From Microcaldota archaeon (GTDB taxonomy: Archaea; Micrarchaeota; Micrarchaeia; Micrarchaeales; CABMGC01), in the NCBI GenBank assembly GCA_021809925.1, contig JAJZJV010000005.1, forward strand, positions 1 through 35,503: DNA of 35,503 nt, read 5' to 3'. Positions 27,354-35,452 of the stretch are shown here, in pieces; the first letter of the stretch is position 1; every line of letters starts with the position of its first letter. Position numbers and translations under genes: made by a program. The notes under the pieces are model-generated. The model saw nothing but the letters and a program-made list of their open reading frames with translations. It searched no databases and was not told the origin of the DNA.

Positions 27354-28036
27354 CCAATATAAAACACCAACCAGAAGCCAACGGCCTTCAGTCGTTGGAT
27401 GATCTCGCCTTTAAGCTGAATGATTCCATTATGGATATTTCTAAAACTTACTTTAATGAGAAGAAGAAGGATTCGTTTGGCAGGGCAAGGCTTTTGCTTA
27501 ACAACAATGACCGACTTGGCACACCAGACAGGCACCATGCCTCGCTTGCAGGAATAGAAGGGGATTCTAAAGACCTAAACAAGGGAGAGGCATTGTTCCA
27601 AGCAGGTATTGGAGAGTATAGATATATACTGTCTAAAAATATAACATTTGATATCTTCATCTCCCTTTACGATGTTGACAATAAGTCTTTCGCTGGGTTC
27701 AGGACTGAAAGAAGCCCTGATGAGGTATCCATGCTGCGGTTTTTGGAAGAGAGCAAAAAGAGGAAGATGAGGAATATAGAGATGAGAGTTTATGGCATGC
27801 AGGACAATGACGCTTCCATGGCCCAATTAATAGAAAGAATCATTCGAAGTTCGAAGGCAAGCTTGGTGGAAGTTGACATTTTCGGAAAAGAAGTTAGAAA
27901 TCTCGCTTTTGATCTGAAGACAGGGATGGTCTTCAACCTGCTTCTGCTGAATAGAATATATAGGCCAGGGGAGCTTGCCAACAAGGAAGTTGCTGGAATC
28001 GGATCTCAAGTCCAGCTAAAATTCAATCCGGGATAG
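27350..28036 (+). CDS. Hypothetical protein whose 5' end overlaps the TnpB relic's right end
   Basis: 228 aa; ATGA overlap with the tnpB relic stop; N-terminal codons lie in the right-end hairpin (27378-27398). Confidence 0.6.
   Translation: MTNIKHQPEANGLQSLDDLAFKLNDSIMDISKTYFNEKKKDSFGRARLLLNNNDRLGTPDRHHASLAGIEGDSKDLNKGEALFQAGIGEYRYILSKNITFDIFISLYDVDNKSFAGFRTERSPDEVSMLRFLEESKKRKMRNIEMRVYGMQDNDASMAQLIERIIRSSKASLVEVDIFGKEVRNLAFDLKTGMVFNLLLLNRIYRPGELANKEVAGIGSQVQLKFNPG
27378..27398 (+). repeat. Right-end hairpin of the TnpB relic (omegaRNA 3'-end-like)
   Basis: CCAACG(27378-27383)-gccttcagt-CGTTGG(27393-27398) followed by ATGA, parallel to the left hairpin. Confidence 0.6.
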
Positions 28037-28552
28037 TTCCCTGTGTATGGGACCTGAAGAGGTGAGCTTGCTCTCCTTGAAGGATATGGAAGTTACCTCG
28101 AAAGAGCCGAAGTCGCGATCCCTATTCTCGCAGATCTTTTCCTTTGCCAAGAAAATGCCACCTCTACTCTTGACCCTGGCTATGGTAAGGTGTGGCACAA
28201 AATTCTCCCTTTTTATGTTTATTGCCTGCTTCGCTAACGCAGATGCTTTTTTATGCAGGCCCTCAAGATCCTCTGCGCCTGAAGATATGTTTATGAAGAC
28301 GACACGCGGCTCTCTTTCCGGAAATGAAGATAGTCCTCGAAGGCTTGCCATAAAAGGTGCAACTCTCAGCCCCTTTAAGGAAAGGGCCACACTTTCCGCG
28401 TCTTCTTTGCTTATCTCCCCGAGGAATGCGATGGTTATGTGCATAGCATCTTCCATTACTGGAACTATGCCTTCGGCCTTTTCTTCCCCGAATATGGACA
28501 GTGCCGCTTTCTTGATCTTATCCGGAATCCCTACTGAGATAAATGCCCTCAT
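28016..28552 (-). CDS. thpR: RNA 2',3'-cyclic phosphodiesterase (2'-5' RNA ligase family)
   Basis: MRAFISVGIPDKI; HITIAFLG and HLTIARV paired HxT motifs; start at 28552 proposed. Confidence 0.93.
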   Translation of the reverse strand: MRAFISVGIPDKIKKAALSIFGEEKAEGIVPVMEDAMHITIAFLGEISKEDAESVALSLKGLRVAPFMASLRGLSSFPEREPRVVFINISSGAEDLEGLHKKASALAKQAINIKRENFVPHLTIARVKSRGGIFLAKEKICENRDRDFGSFEVTSISFKESKLTSSGPIHRELSRIEF

Positions 28553-28614
28553 GATTCCTCTTTTAAATATCATTATTTAAAATGATTCTGATTAATGATA
28601 TACTGGGTTTTTCT

Positions 28615-28944
28615 ATGGTAAGCATAGAGGATTTATCAAAGATAGAGCTAAGGATAGGCAGAATAATAGATGTTCAGGATCATGAAGGTGCGAGAAAACC
28701 CATGTACAAGCTCAGAGTTAATCTTGGAGAGGAGCTTGGAGAGAGGATTATAGTCGCTGGAATCAGGAACGTATACTCCAAGGAAGACCTTCTGGGAAAA
28801 GAGATTGTGTGCGTTGCCAACCTTGAGCCGAAGCTAATCGCAGGAATCGAGTCAAACGGAATGCTGCTAGCAGCCGGGGAGGGAGAGAAAGTCTCACTGC
28901 TCATGCCTGACAAGGAGATTAAAGAGGGAAGCAGGATTCATTGA
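28615..28944 (+). CDS. tRNA-binding (EMAP II/CsaA/MetRS C-terminal-like) OB-fold protein
   Basis: IELRIGRIIDVQDHEGARKPMYKLRVNLGEELGERIIVAGI...GKEIVCVANLEPKLIAGIESNGMLLAA; ATG at 28615 preferred. Confidence 0.9.
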   Translation: MVSIEDLSKIELRIGRIIDVQDHEGARKPMYKLRVNLGEELGERIIVAGIRNVYSKEDLLGKEIVCVANLEPKLIAGIESNGMLLAAGEGEKVSLLMPDKEIKEGSRIH

Positions 28945-29519
28945 GGGATATCATGATAATATGCCTTACAGGAATGCCAGGGGCAGGGAAGAGCGAGGCC
29001 TCACTAATCCTCAAAAAACATGGATTTGAGGTAATAGAGATGCGCAGCATAGTGCTCTCGATGATGAAAGAAGAGCACATTGAGGTAAATGTTAGAAGCC
29101 TTGAGGAATTCGCCAGGAAAATAAGGGAAGAGCGCGGAGCTGATGTTGTTGCAGAAGAGCTGGTTGCAAGAATGAAAGAAAGGAAAGACAAGATAGTTAT
29201 CGTGGGGCTTAGAGGGATGGGCGAGCTGGAATATCTCAAGAAAAAGATGTCGGATATACATGTTGTTGCCCTCATCGCAGATAGGAGCGTGAGGTTCGAG
29301 AGGCTAAAGCTGAGCAAGAAGGACAGCCTGGGAAGCTATGCAGATTTTGAGCTTAGGGAGATAAACAATGCAAAGAACCTTGGAGTAGATGCAACAATGA
29401 AGCATGCAGAATTTTACATATTCAATAATGGCACAAAGGAAGACCTCGAGAGGAGTGTTGAGGATCTCTTCGCAGCGCTTGAGAAGAAAGAGAAGGAGAG
29501 GGAATCAGGAAACCTTTAA
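28941..29519 (+). CDS. UPF0200 / dephospho-CoA kinase-like P-loop NTPase
   Basis: MIICLTGMPGAGKSEASLILKKHGFEVIEMRSIV; IVGLRGMGELEYLKKK. Confidence 0.85.
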   Translation: MRDIMIICLTGMPGAGKSEASLILKKHGFEVIEMRSIVLSMMKEEHIEVNVRSLEEFARKIREERGADVVAEELVARMKERKDKIVIVGLRGMGELEYLKKKMSDIHVVALIADRSVRFERLKLSKKDSLGSYADFELREINNAKNLGVDATMKHAEFYIFNNGTKEDLERSVEDLFAALEKKEKERESGNL

Positions 29520-29840
29520 TACGGCAACTTCCTGGCGGCGCACAATGCCAGAACTTACGAGTGCCGCTCTGTTCCTGAATGCATGAAGGCCTTTCTGGGT
29601 AAGGGCAAGAGGCTTGTAACTCTCTCCTTTCTCAGTAAAGTCGATCATTCCCTTCTTCTTCAATTGCTTTAAGGTATACCACACACCGCTCTGAGAGACC
29701 GAATGCTTTAAGTATAAATATTCGACGAATCTTGTGGCTGCAGGAATCTCGTTGAGACCAATCTCTGAGATTATCAGCATCTCCTTCTTAGAAATGGCTG
29801 ATAACGAGTCAAGACTATGCTTTAGTTTAAGCGCACGCAT
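29505..29840 (-). CDS. Winged-helix transcriptional regulator
   Basis: 111 aa; VSQSGVWYTLKQLKKKGMIDFTEKGESYKPLALTQKGLHAF wHTH with wing. Confidence 0.75.
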   Translation of the reverse strand: MRALKLKHSLDSLSAISKKEMLIISEIGLNEIPAATRFVEYLYLKHSVSQSGVWYTLKQLKKKGMIDFTEKGESYKPLALTQKGLHAFRNRAALVSSGIVRRQEVAVLKVS

Positions 29841-29900
29841 AAGAACCCACCAACAAAAAGAGTTTTTTATTAGGAGCCCTTATACGGCGCTTCTAAACAA

Positions 29901-29933
29901 TGTGTTATATATGCACTTGACGCCTATAACACA
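29901..29933. promoter_or_regulatory. Inverted repeat, candidate operator upstream of the wHTH gene
   Basis: TGTGTTATA(29901-29909)-N15-TATAACACA(29925-29933), perfect 9/9; overlapped by GACGCC/GGCGTC. Confidence 0.45.
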
Positions 29934-30244
29934 CATGGCGTCTATAGACATGGCTGGCAGTATTGGCAAGGAGAACCAGATCATTGGAACCTGTTTGCCA
30001 GCTACCATATATAACATCTATAATGATTTTATCCTTCCTTATTCCACGTTCACTAATATTACTAACCGACCAACTCTTATTTAAGCCTTTTGTCCAACCC
30101 GGCTTTGCTCCTTTAGTCCATCTTACCCCTAAATTAAGATGCAGACATTAGTAGCAAATCTGTCCAACTTTCTCGGAAAGAGAATGACGAGATATCCAGA
30201 AAGATTTTTAGTCTTAGAACAATAAGATAGGTTATGGTGTTTTG

Positions 30245-30940
30245 ATGGCCGCAGATCTCAATGTTGAGCTTCAGTGGAGTCCGGAAGTAGATAGTCTTAT
30301 TGATTCTATAGACGATATGATTATACCGAAGCTGAACATAAGCCTTAGAGACCTTCTCTTAAATCCGGAGAAATTCAAGGATACTGATGGCATAGGCGAT
30401 ACGCTCTCCTCTGTTAAAAGTTCCGTAGATGAATTCTTTGATAGCTTATTTGGGGATCTTTCTGATGAGAGAAAGAGGCTTTCAGTCGAGCTTGAGAGGA
30501 CAAATGTAGAGTATGGGAAGATAAACAATGCGATATCTTCCAAGACCACATCTGCAAGCATACCTTATGTGAAGCCTCTTTTCATAGATTCTGATCCGCG
30601 CAGTAGGGAAGAGATAACAATAGAGAGCTATGATGAAGGATTCGATGCGCTTTTGTCCAAATTCATAGTGAATTCTGATTATGTTGCGGACCTCTCGGCG
30701 AAGTACAATGAGTATAATCTGGGGTCGTGGGTTTTCTCTGGAAAGAAGGTGTACGTTCTGACCTTAAACCAGCCCACAAGCGTAATATTCTCTCTTGAAG
30801 AGAGCAGGGACACTATAGTCAATCTGCTCAACTCAGTAACAATGAGTATAACGTCGCAGAATCAGACAGCTTTGCAGAACCAGGGCAAGAGTGGCGCACC
30901 GCAGCAGCCAAAACAGAAAAAGCCCAGTAAGAGTTCCTGA
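30245..30940 (+). CDS. Hypothetical protein, possibly lineage-specific
   Basis: ~231 aa, acidic with Gln/Lys/Ser-rich tail; ATG at 30245 is 5 nt after GGTG. Confidence 0.75.
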   Translation: MAADLNVELQWSPEVDSLIDSIDDMIIPKLNISLRDLLLNPEKFKDTDGIGDTLSSVKSSVDEFFDSLFGDLSDERKRLSVELERTNVEYGKINNAISSKTTSASIPYVKPLFIDSDPRSREEITIESYDEGFDALLSKFIVNSDYVADLSAKYNEYNLGSWVFSGKKVYVLTLNQPTSVIFSLEESRDTIVNLLNSVTMSITSQNQTALQNQGKSGAPQQPKQKKPSKSS

Positions 30941-30946
30941 TTTATC

Positions 30947-31504
30947 ATGAAACAGGAAAGAATAATAGCAGTAACTGGCACACCAGGATCTGGCAAGAGC
31001 ACAGTCGCAAGAATGCTCGCTGAAAAGATTGGAGCGGAGCTTGTCGGGGTGAACGAATTCATAAGGGAGAGGAAGCTTGCGACCAGATATGAAAAGGACG
31101 GAACCGCAATTGTCGGGATAAATCTTCTTGAAAGAGAGATAAATAAGGAGTTATTAAAAAGAAAGGGGAGGGTAGTTATAGAAGGGCATCTTCTTTGCGA
31201 GCTTAAGATAAGGAACTCCTGCATTATAATAGTTAGAGAGCACCTTCCAACAATCATAAGTAGGCTTAAGAAAAGAGGTTACTCTATTTCCAAGATACGG
31301 GATAATATCGTTTCTGAGGCCACAGACTACTGCGGCATAAATGCTAGCCTGAATTACGAGAGATCTATAGAGCTAATGAATGATGAAAGGTTTTTGGGCA
31401 CAGCAATCAGGTTCACGCAAAATAAACTAAAGCCGCGAAATAGGATAGATCTCCTTATAGAGCTTGAAAAAGTGATAAGTAAAGATCCAAGACTTGCACT
31501 CTGA
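30947..31504 (+). CDS. AK6/Fap7-like adenylate kinase
   Basis: IIAVTGTPGSGKSTVARMLAEKIGAELVGVNEF; VVIEGHLLCEL; 185 aa. Confidence 0.85.
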   Translation: MKQERIIAVTGTPGSGKSTVARMLAEKIGAELVGVNEFIRERKLATRYEKDGTAIVGINLLEREINKELLKRKGRVVIEGHLLCELKIRNSCIIIVREHLPTIISRLKKRGYSISKIRDNIVSEATDYCGINASLNYERSIELMNDERFLGTAIRFTQNKLKPRNRIDLLIELEKVISKDPRLAL

Positions 31505-31637
31505 TATTTCATCCGCTAAACAGCATGGTTTCCCTTATTCATTTAAATAATTAACGAAATGGTCCAAAGATAGTTACTAAAAAGAATGCTGTGAAAAGCG
31601 TTAATAATATTCATGTTGAGTAAGAACCAGATAGGAT

Positions 31638-32387
31638 ATGCAAAGTTTAGGAATAAGCAATGCGGACGTGACTCTCGATAGATACAAGTTGGTTTTCGGA
31701 GGGCGTGAGATAAAGCCTTCGATCAGAAGACTTGGGGAGATACAAGATGTGTTGCTTGACAATGTGATTAATTCCAGCAATAAAGACAATCCTATTTATT
31801 ATATGTATAGATCAAGCATCCGTTCAGAAGATGAGCAGATATTTGAAAAATCTGAGATAAGATATGATATAACTGTGCTAAACAGCACAAGGCTTGGAAG
31901 GGAGCTGAACAAGACCCTTGGGCATTTCCATCCGATTGTGCATGACGGCCTCTCGTATCCTGAGATATACGAAGTTTTGTCAGGAGAGGCCCTGTACATA
32001 CTTCAAAAGCAGGCGAAAGGATACTACATCGTTAAGATAATACATGCAAGGGCCGGGGAGAAGGTATTGATCCCGCCAAATTATGGGCATGTCACTGTTA
32101 ATCCGATAGATAAAGATCTTGTAATGGCTAATCTTGTTAGCAGCAGGTTCTCTTCGCTGTACGAGCCTGTTAGAGAGAAGAAAGGAATGGCAGTGTACAT
32201 CCTTGAGGACAGCTTCAAGGTAAATAGCAATTATGACTATGCAAATATAGAGATAGAGTTCTCGAAGAATAGGTTCAAATTACCTATAAAGAGAACTCTT
32301 TATGACGCATTCCTATCAAATCCTTACAAATTTGATTACCTGAACGAGCCAAAGATCATCGATGGCAAATTCAGGGAAGAGAGCTAG
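31638..32387 (+). CDS. pgiA: Cupin-type glucose-6-phosphate isomerase
   Basis: TLGHFHP...SYPEIYEVLSGEALYILQK...VLIPPNYGHVTVNP cupin PGI signature. Confidence 0.93.
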   Translation: MQSLGISNADVTLDRYKLVFGGREIKPSIRRLGEIQDVLLDNVINSSNKDNPIYYMYRSSIRSEDEQIFEKSEIRYDITVLNSTRLGRELNKTLGHFHPIVHDGLSYPEIYEVLSGEALYILQKQAKGYYIVKIIHARAGEKVLIPPNYGHVTVNPIDKDLVMANLVSSRFSSLYEPVREKKGMAVYILEDSFKVNSNYDYANIEIEFSKNRFKLPIKRTLYDAFLSNPYKFDYLNEPKIIDGKFREES

Positions 32388-32569
32388 GGCTTGGAATATC
32401 CATTAATCCATGTGGCTATATATCCAATGTTTATTGTGTTGCCATCATTATTGTCTCCTGAGTAATCATTTGCATTTCCATTCAGGAGCCACAGTTCTTT
32501 AGCTCTGGGGTTGATTTGGGCTATTGAAAGAAAGATGGTCTTTTCAACAGACGCAGAATCGCGGCAGAG
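32384..32569 (-). pseudogene. Remnant of a LamG-domain pilin-like gene (3' end only)
   Basis: Minus-strand open frame ...ELWLLNGNANDYSGDNNDGNTINIGYIATWINGYSKP-stop aligns by eye with ...GWWPLNGNVTDYSGNNNGGVAKAVLFDNTWWYSYSAP-stop at 20856; no start or signal peptide. Confidence 0.7.
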
Positions 32570-32670
32570 ATCTGATTAAGGATATGGCGAAGGAAAATTG
32601 TGGTAGGGGGCCGTGGATCTTGCAGACAAGATATTAATAGATTGGCAATAGACTATTGATGGGTGGTTTT

Positions 32671-33420
32671 TTGAGTGCGTTTGAGAAATCAGTTAGGAGG
32701 AATTTTGGAGGAGATCTCGTTGGCTTAATAAAAGATATTGATAGACGCGTGCTGATGCTTGATCTTGAGGGTGTTGTCGGACCTAAGCTCTCCGATCTTC
32801 CTCCAGGAAAGATGATAGCCAGGAAGTTGAGGGAATATGTGGCCAAAAGAATCAGCATAGAGGAAGAGGGAGGGGCCCTTGAGTCCGAGTTTCTCAGGCT
32901 TTCAAAAAAATATGGGACAGATGCACTATTATACGCTCTTCGTTGGGAATATGGAATAACGTATCAAGATGTAATAAAAGAAGTATATATGCCAGAGCTC
33001 AACAGGCTTGAACAATACTTAACTCCAGACAAGGAGCTCAGGGAGCTTCTCAAAAGAGCAAGGGATATTGGCAAGGAAATAGTTTTGCTTAGCAATAGCA
33101 ATTCTGCAGTTGTTGATGCGATGCTGAGCGGATTAGAGCTGAGCAGTTTGTTTGACAGCGTGATAACTGTTGAGATGTTTGATAAAAGATTGAGGCCTAA
33201 GCCTTACCCTGAAGCATACGATCTTGCTCTTGTGCATAGAGGACTGGCAGGTAGGTACGCGGATGCCCTATATGTTGATGATAGAAAAGATAATCTTCTC
33301 GCGCCACATGGGATGGGCATCAAAACAATACTTGTCAGTGCAGATAGTCAGAGTGAAAGATGGATCGACCACAGGGTTGATGATTTAACTTCACTGCTTA
33401 GGGTTGTAACCACCATATAA
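32671..33420 (+). CDS. HAD superfamily hydrolase
   Basis: VLMLDLEGVVG motif I-like, VLLSNSNSAVVDAML, RPKPYPEAYDLAL, ADALYVDDRKDNLLAPHGMGIKTI; TTG at 32671 (5 nt after GGTG) proposed over 32656. Confidence 0.85.
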   Translation: MSAFEKSVRRNFGGDLVGLIKDIDRRVLMLDLEGVVGPKLSDLPPGKMIARKLREYVAKRISIEEEGGALESEFLRLSKKYGTDALLYALRWEYGITYQDVIKEVYMPELNRLEQYLTPDKELRELLKRARDIGKEIVLLSNSNSAVVDAMLSGLELSSLFDSVITVEMFDKRLRPKPYPEAYDLALVHRGLAGRYADALYVDDRKDNLLAPHGMGIKTILVSADSQSERWIDHRVDDLTSLLRVVTTI

Positions 33421-33425
33421 ATAAT

Positions 33426-33548
33426 ATGGATCTTAAAGCATGTATAGGTCTTATTGAAAAACACCCGATGCTGAAGTTTGATGATAATGAAGCATGCCGT
33501 AATTATGGCAAGATTGAAGACAACCTGAGAAATATTTTCAAGCTTTGA
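33426..33548 (+). CDS. Small ORF, 40 aa
   Basis: ATG...TGA encoding MDLKACIGLIEKHPMLKFDDNEACRNYGKIEDNLRNIFKL, starting 5 nt after the HAD gene; below the ORF-track length cut-off. Confidence 0.35.
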   Translation: MDLKACIGLIEKHPMLKFDDNEACRNYGKIEDNLRNIFKL

Positions 33549-33669
33549 GAGAAAGGAAATATGAGCAAAATTCAGGTTTCTTGTTTATGGACGCTTCTCT
33601 AAGAATGTGTCTGATATTTAAGTAGATATGCAAAAATGTTGATAATGAATAGAGATTGTTGGTGTGTAT

Positions 33670-34227
33670 TTGTCGATTATTTTAGATGCTTTTGCCTTGG
33701 TAGCACTTATTGTGATAGTACTTGCATTTCTTGTATACAACAATCTGATACGGCTAAGGAACAATGTAACTAGAGCATGGTCAAATGTTGATGTGCTTCT
33801 TGAAAAGAGGCATGATCTTATATCGAATCTTATAGTCGTAGTAAAAGAGTACGAGCAATATGAGAAAACACTCTTATTGCAATTGACCAGGTTAAGGGAT
33901 TCCTGGAATGCAGTCAAAGACAATGGCGACATCTCCAGCAAGATCAAGACATCTAGTTCGATAAGTGGAAGCATGAAGACACTTTTTGCGGATGTTGAGA
34001 ATTATCCTGATTTGAAAGCAAATACCACTTTCGCTGAGCTGCAGAAAGCATTGGTTGAGGTTGAAAATGAGATAGCGGACAGCAGACAATTTTATAATGA
34101 TAGCATAAAGTTATATAATACAAACATAGAAGTTGTACCTTATAGCCTCTTTGCAAATGCGCTTCATTATACTCCAATGCCGTATTTTGGAGTTCTGGAA
34201 TCGGACAAAGGAAATGTTGCTTTATGA
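33670..34227 (+). CDS. LemA family protein
   Basis: N-terminal TM then YNNLIRLRNNVTRAWSNVDVLLEKRHDLISNLIVVVKEYEQYEKTLL; TTG at 33670 (5 nt after GGTG) proposed. Confidence 0.93.
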   Translation: MSIILDAFALVALIVIVLAFLVYNNLIRLRNNVTRAWSNVDVLLEKRHDLISNLIVVVKEYEQYEKTLLLQLTRLRDSWNAVKDNGDISSKIKTSSSISGSMKTLFADVENYPDLKANTTFAELQKALVEVENEIADSRQFYNDSIKLYNTNIEVVPYSLFANALHYTPMPYFGVLESDKGNVAL

Positions 34228-34269
34228 TGATTGTGTTTTGGTTAGGAAGAGATACCTGGTGAATAGGGC

Positions 34270-35277
34270 ATGATTGGAGAATCGAGATACTTTAAATCCA
34301 TTGGAGTAAATTATTATGGGACTAGAAGTTCTTTTGTATCAGAAAATAATACACACGGCAGAAGAGGGAGGAGCATATTCGGTAAGGTTCCGATCGCATT
34401 CATACTCTTTGCTGTCTCGTTGGGCATCCTTGCATTCTTAGGAACCCCAAACAATGATTATGGTACTGTCTCACCGCCTATAATAGCCAATATATGGCCA
34501 TATGTTGCTGCAGATGCGCTAGTCTTTGGGGCACTTTTCATATTTGTAGGTTGGCTCGAATTCTCCCTCAATCAGTCAATCAGAGATATACCTACAATAA
34601 AGATCGATGCTGCTGCAGCAGGAGTAAATGAGATTGTAGCTATGTTCGTTCCGGAAAAAGAGGGTCTGCTGAGCCCGATATCGAAGCAGCAATGCATATT
34701 TTACAGTACGCTGTTGCAGAAGTATGTCAATGTGGGAAAGAATAGCGAGTGGCAGACATGTGGACAGATAACAAATGGAGCCCCTGCGTTATTGACAGAT
34801 GGTACGGGGTACCTTGCAATAAATCTTGACGAGGCAGATATGGATATAGATTGTACGAATTATTATCCACTTAATTCCAATGGCGAGGGACTGAAGACGA
34901 ATATGGATGAAGGAAAAAAGCTTCAAGACGGATTTGAAGGGCTGAACGCAGAGAAGAACTTCCCAATGCAAGGAGTAATGTTTAGCAAGAGCGGAGGAAG
35001 AGCATCCTTTCTTGAGGGTGCCCAGTTAAGAGTGCTTGAGTGGATTATACCTACAAACACAAATTACTTTGTCATGGGAAGGATTGGAGAGACTGTTGGC
35101 ACATTTAATGATAAGCAAGTAAAGAGAATAGAATATGATCAGGCAACAAAGTTATTGACAGTAAGAAGCCAAAGCAAGAAACAGATAGAAAGAGCTGACA
35201 CGTTTCTTTACCTCGTCTCTTTTGGCACAGGAGTCATCTTGTTTCTTTTGGGGCTTGCAATATTTGGCTTTGCATAA
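34270..35277 (+). CDS. GIDE-domain (E3-ligase-related) membrane protein
   Basis: 335 aa; TM pair, SPISKQQCIFYSTLLQKYV...TDGTGYLAINLDEADMDI...RVLEWIIPTNTNYFVMGRI, C-terminal TM; follows lemA. Confidence 0.8.
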   Translation: MIGESRYFKSIGVNYYGTRSSFVSENNTHGRRGRSIFGKVPIAFILFAVSLGILAFLGTPNNDYGTVSPPIIANIWPYVAADALVFGALFIFVGWLEFSLNQSIRDIPTIKIDAAAAGVNEIVAMFVPEKEGLLSPISKQQCIFYSTLLQKYVNVGKNSEWQTCGQITNGAPALLTDGTGYLAINLDEADMDIDCTNYYPLNSNGEGLKTNMDEGKKLQDGFEGLNAEKNFPMQGVMFSKSGGRASFLEGAQLRVLEWIIPTNTNYFVMGRIGETVGTFNDKQVKRIEYDQATKLLTVRSQSKKQIERADTFLYLVSFGTGVILFLLGLAIFGFA

Positions 35278-35282
35278 GACAT

Positions 35283-35345
35283 ACATTCTCCACAATTGAG
35301 AGGTGAATGTCGGCTGGCTGAGTTTCAACAGATTGCCACAGCCGA
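35283..35345. other. Two adjacent hairpins after the GIDE gene (terminator or small RNA candidate)
   Basis: ACATTC(35283-35288)/GAATGT(35305-35310) and TCGGCTG(35310-35316)/CAGCCGA(35339-35345). Confidence 0.4.
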
Positions 35346-35380
35346 TATATGATGTTTATTTATTATAGAGGTATTTAAAG

Positions 35381-35452
35381 TGGGCCCGCGGAGAATCGAA
35401 CTCCGGATCTTCACCGTGTGAAGGTGGCGTCTTACCACTCGACTACGAGCCC
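35381..35452 (-). tRNA. tRNA-Val (CAC)
   Basis: GGGCTCG/CGGGCCC acceptor; D-loop GTCGAGTGGTAAGAC; anticodon loop TTCACAC; T-arm CGGAG-TTCGATT-CTCCG; discriminator A. Confidence 0.93.

Noticed and set aside
28047-28580. 177-aa plus-strand ORF opposite thpR
   Set aside because: The minus strand encodes a clear 2'-5' RNA ligase family protein with paired HxT motifs; the plus frame is a shadow.
28919-29317. 132-aa minus-strand ORF
   Set aside because: Antisense shadow of the UPF0200 P-loop gene.
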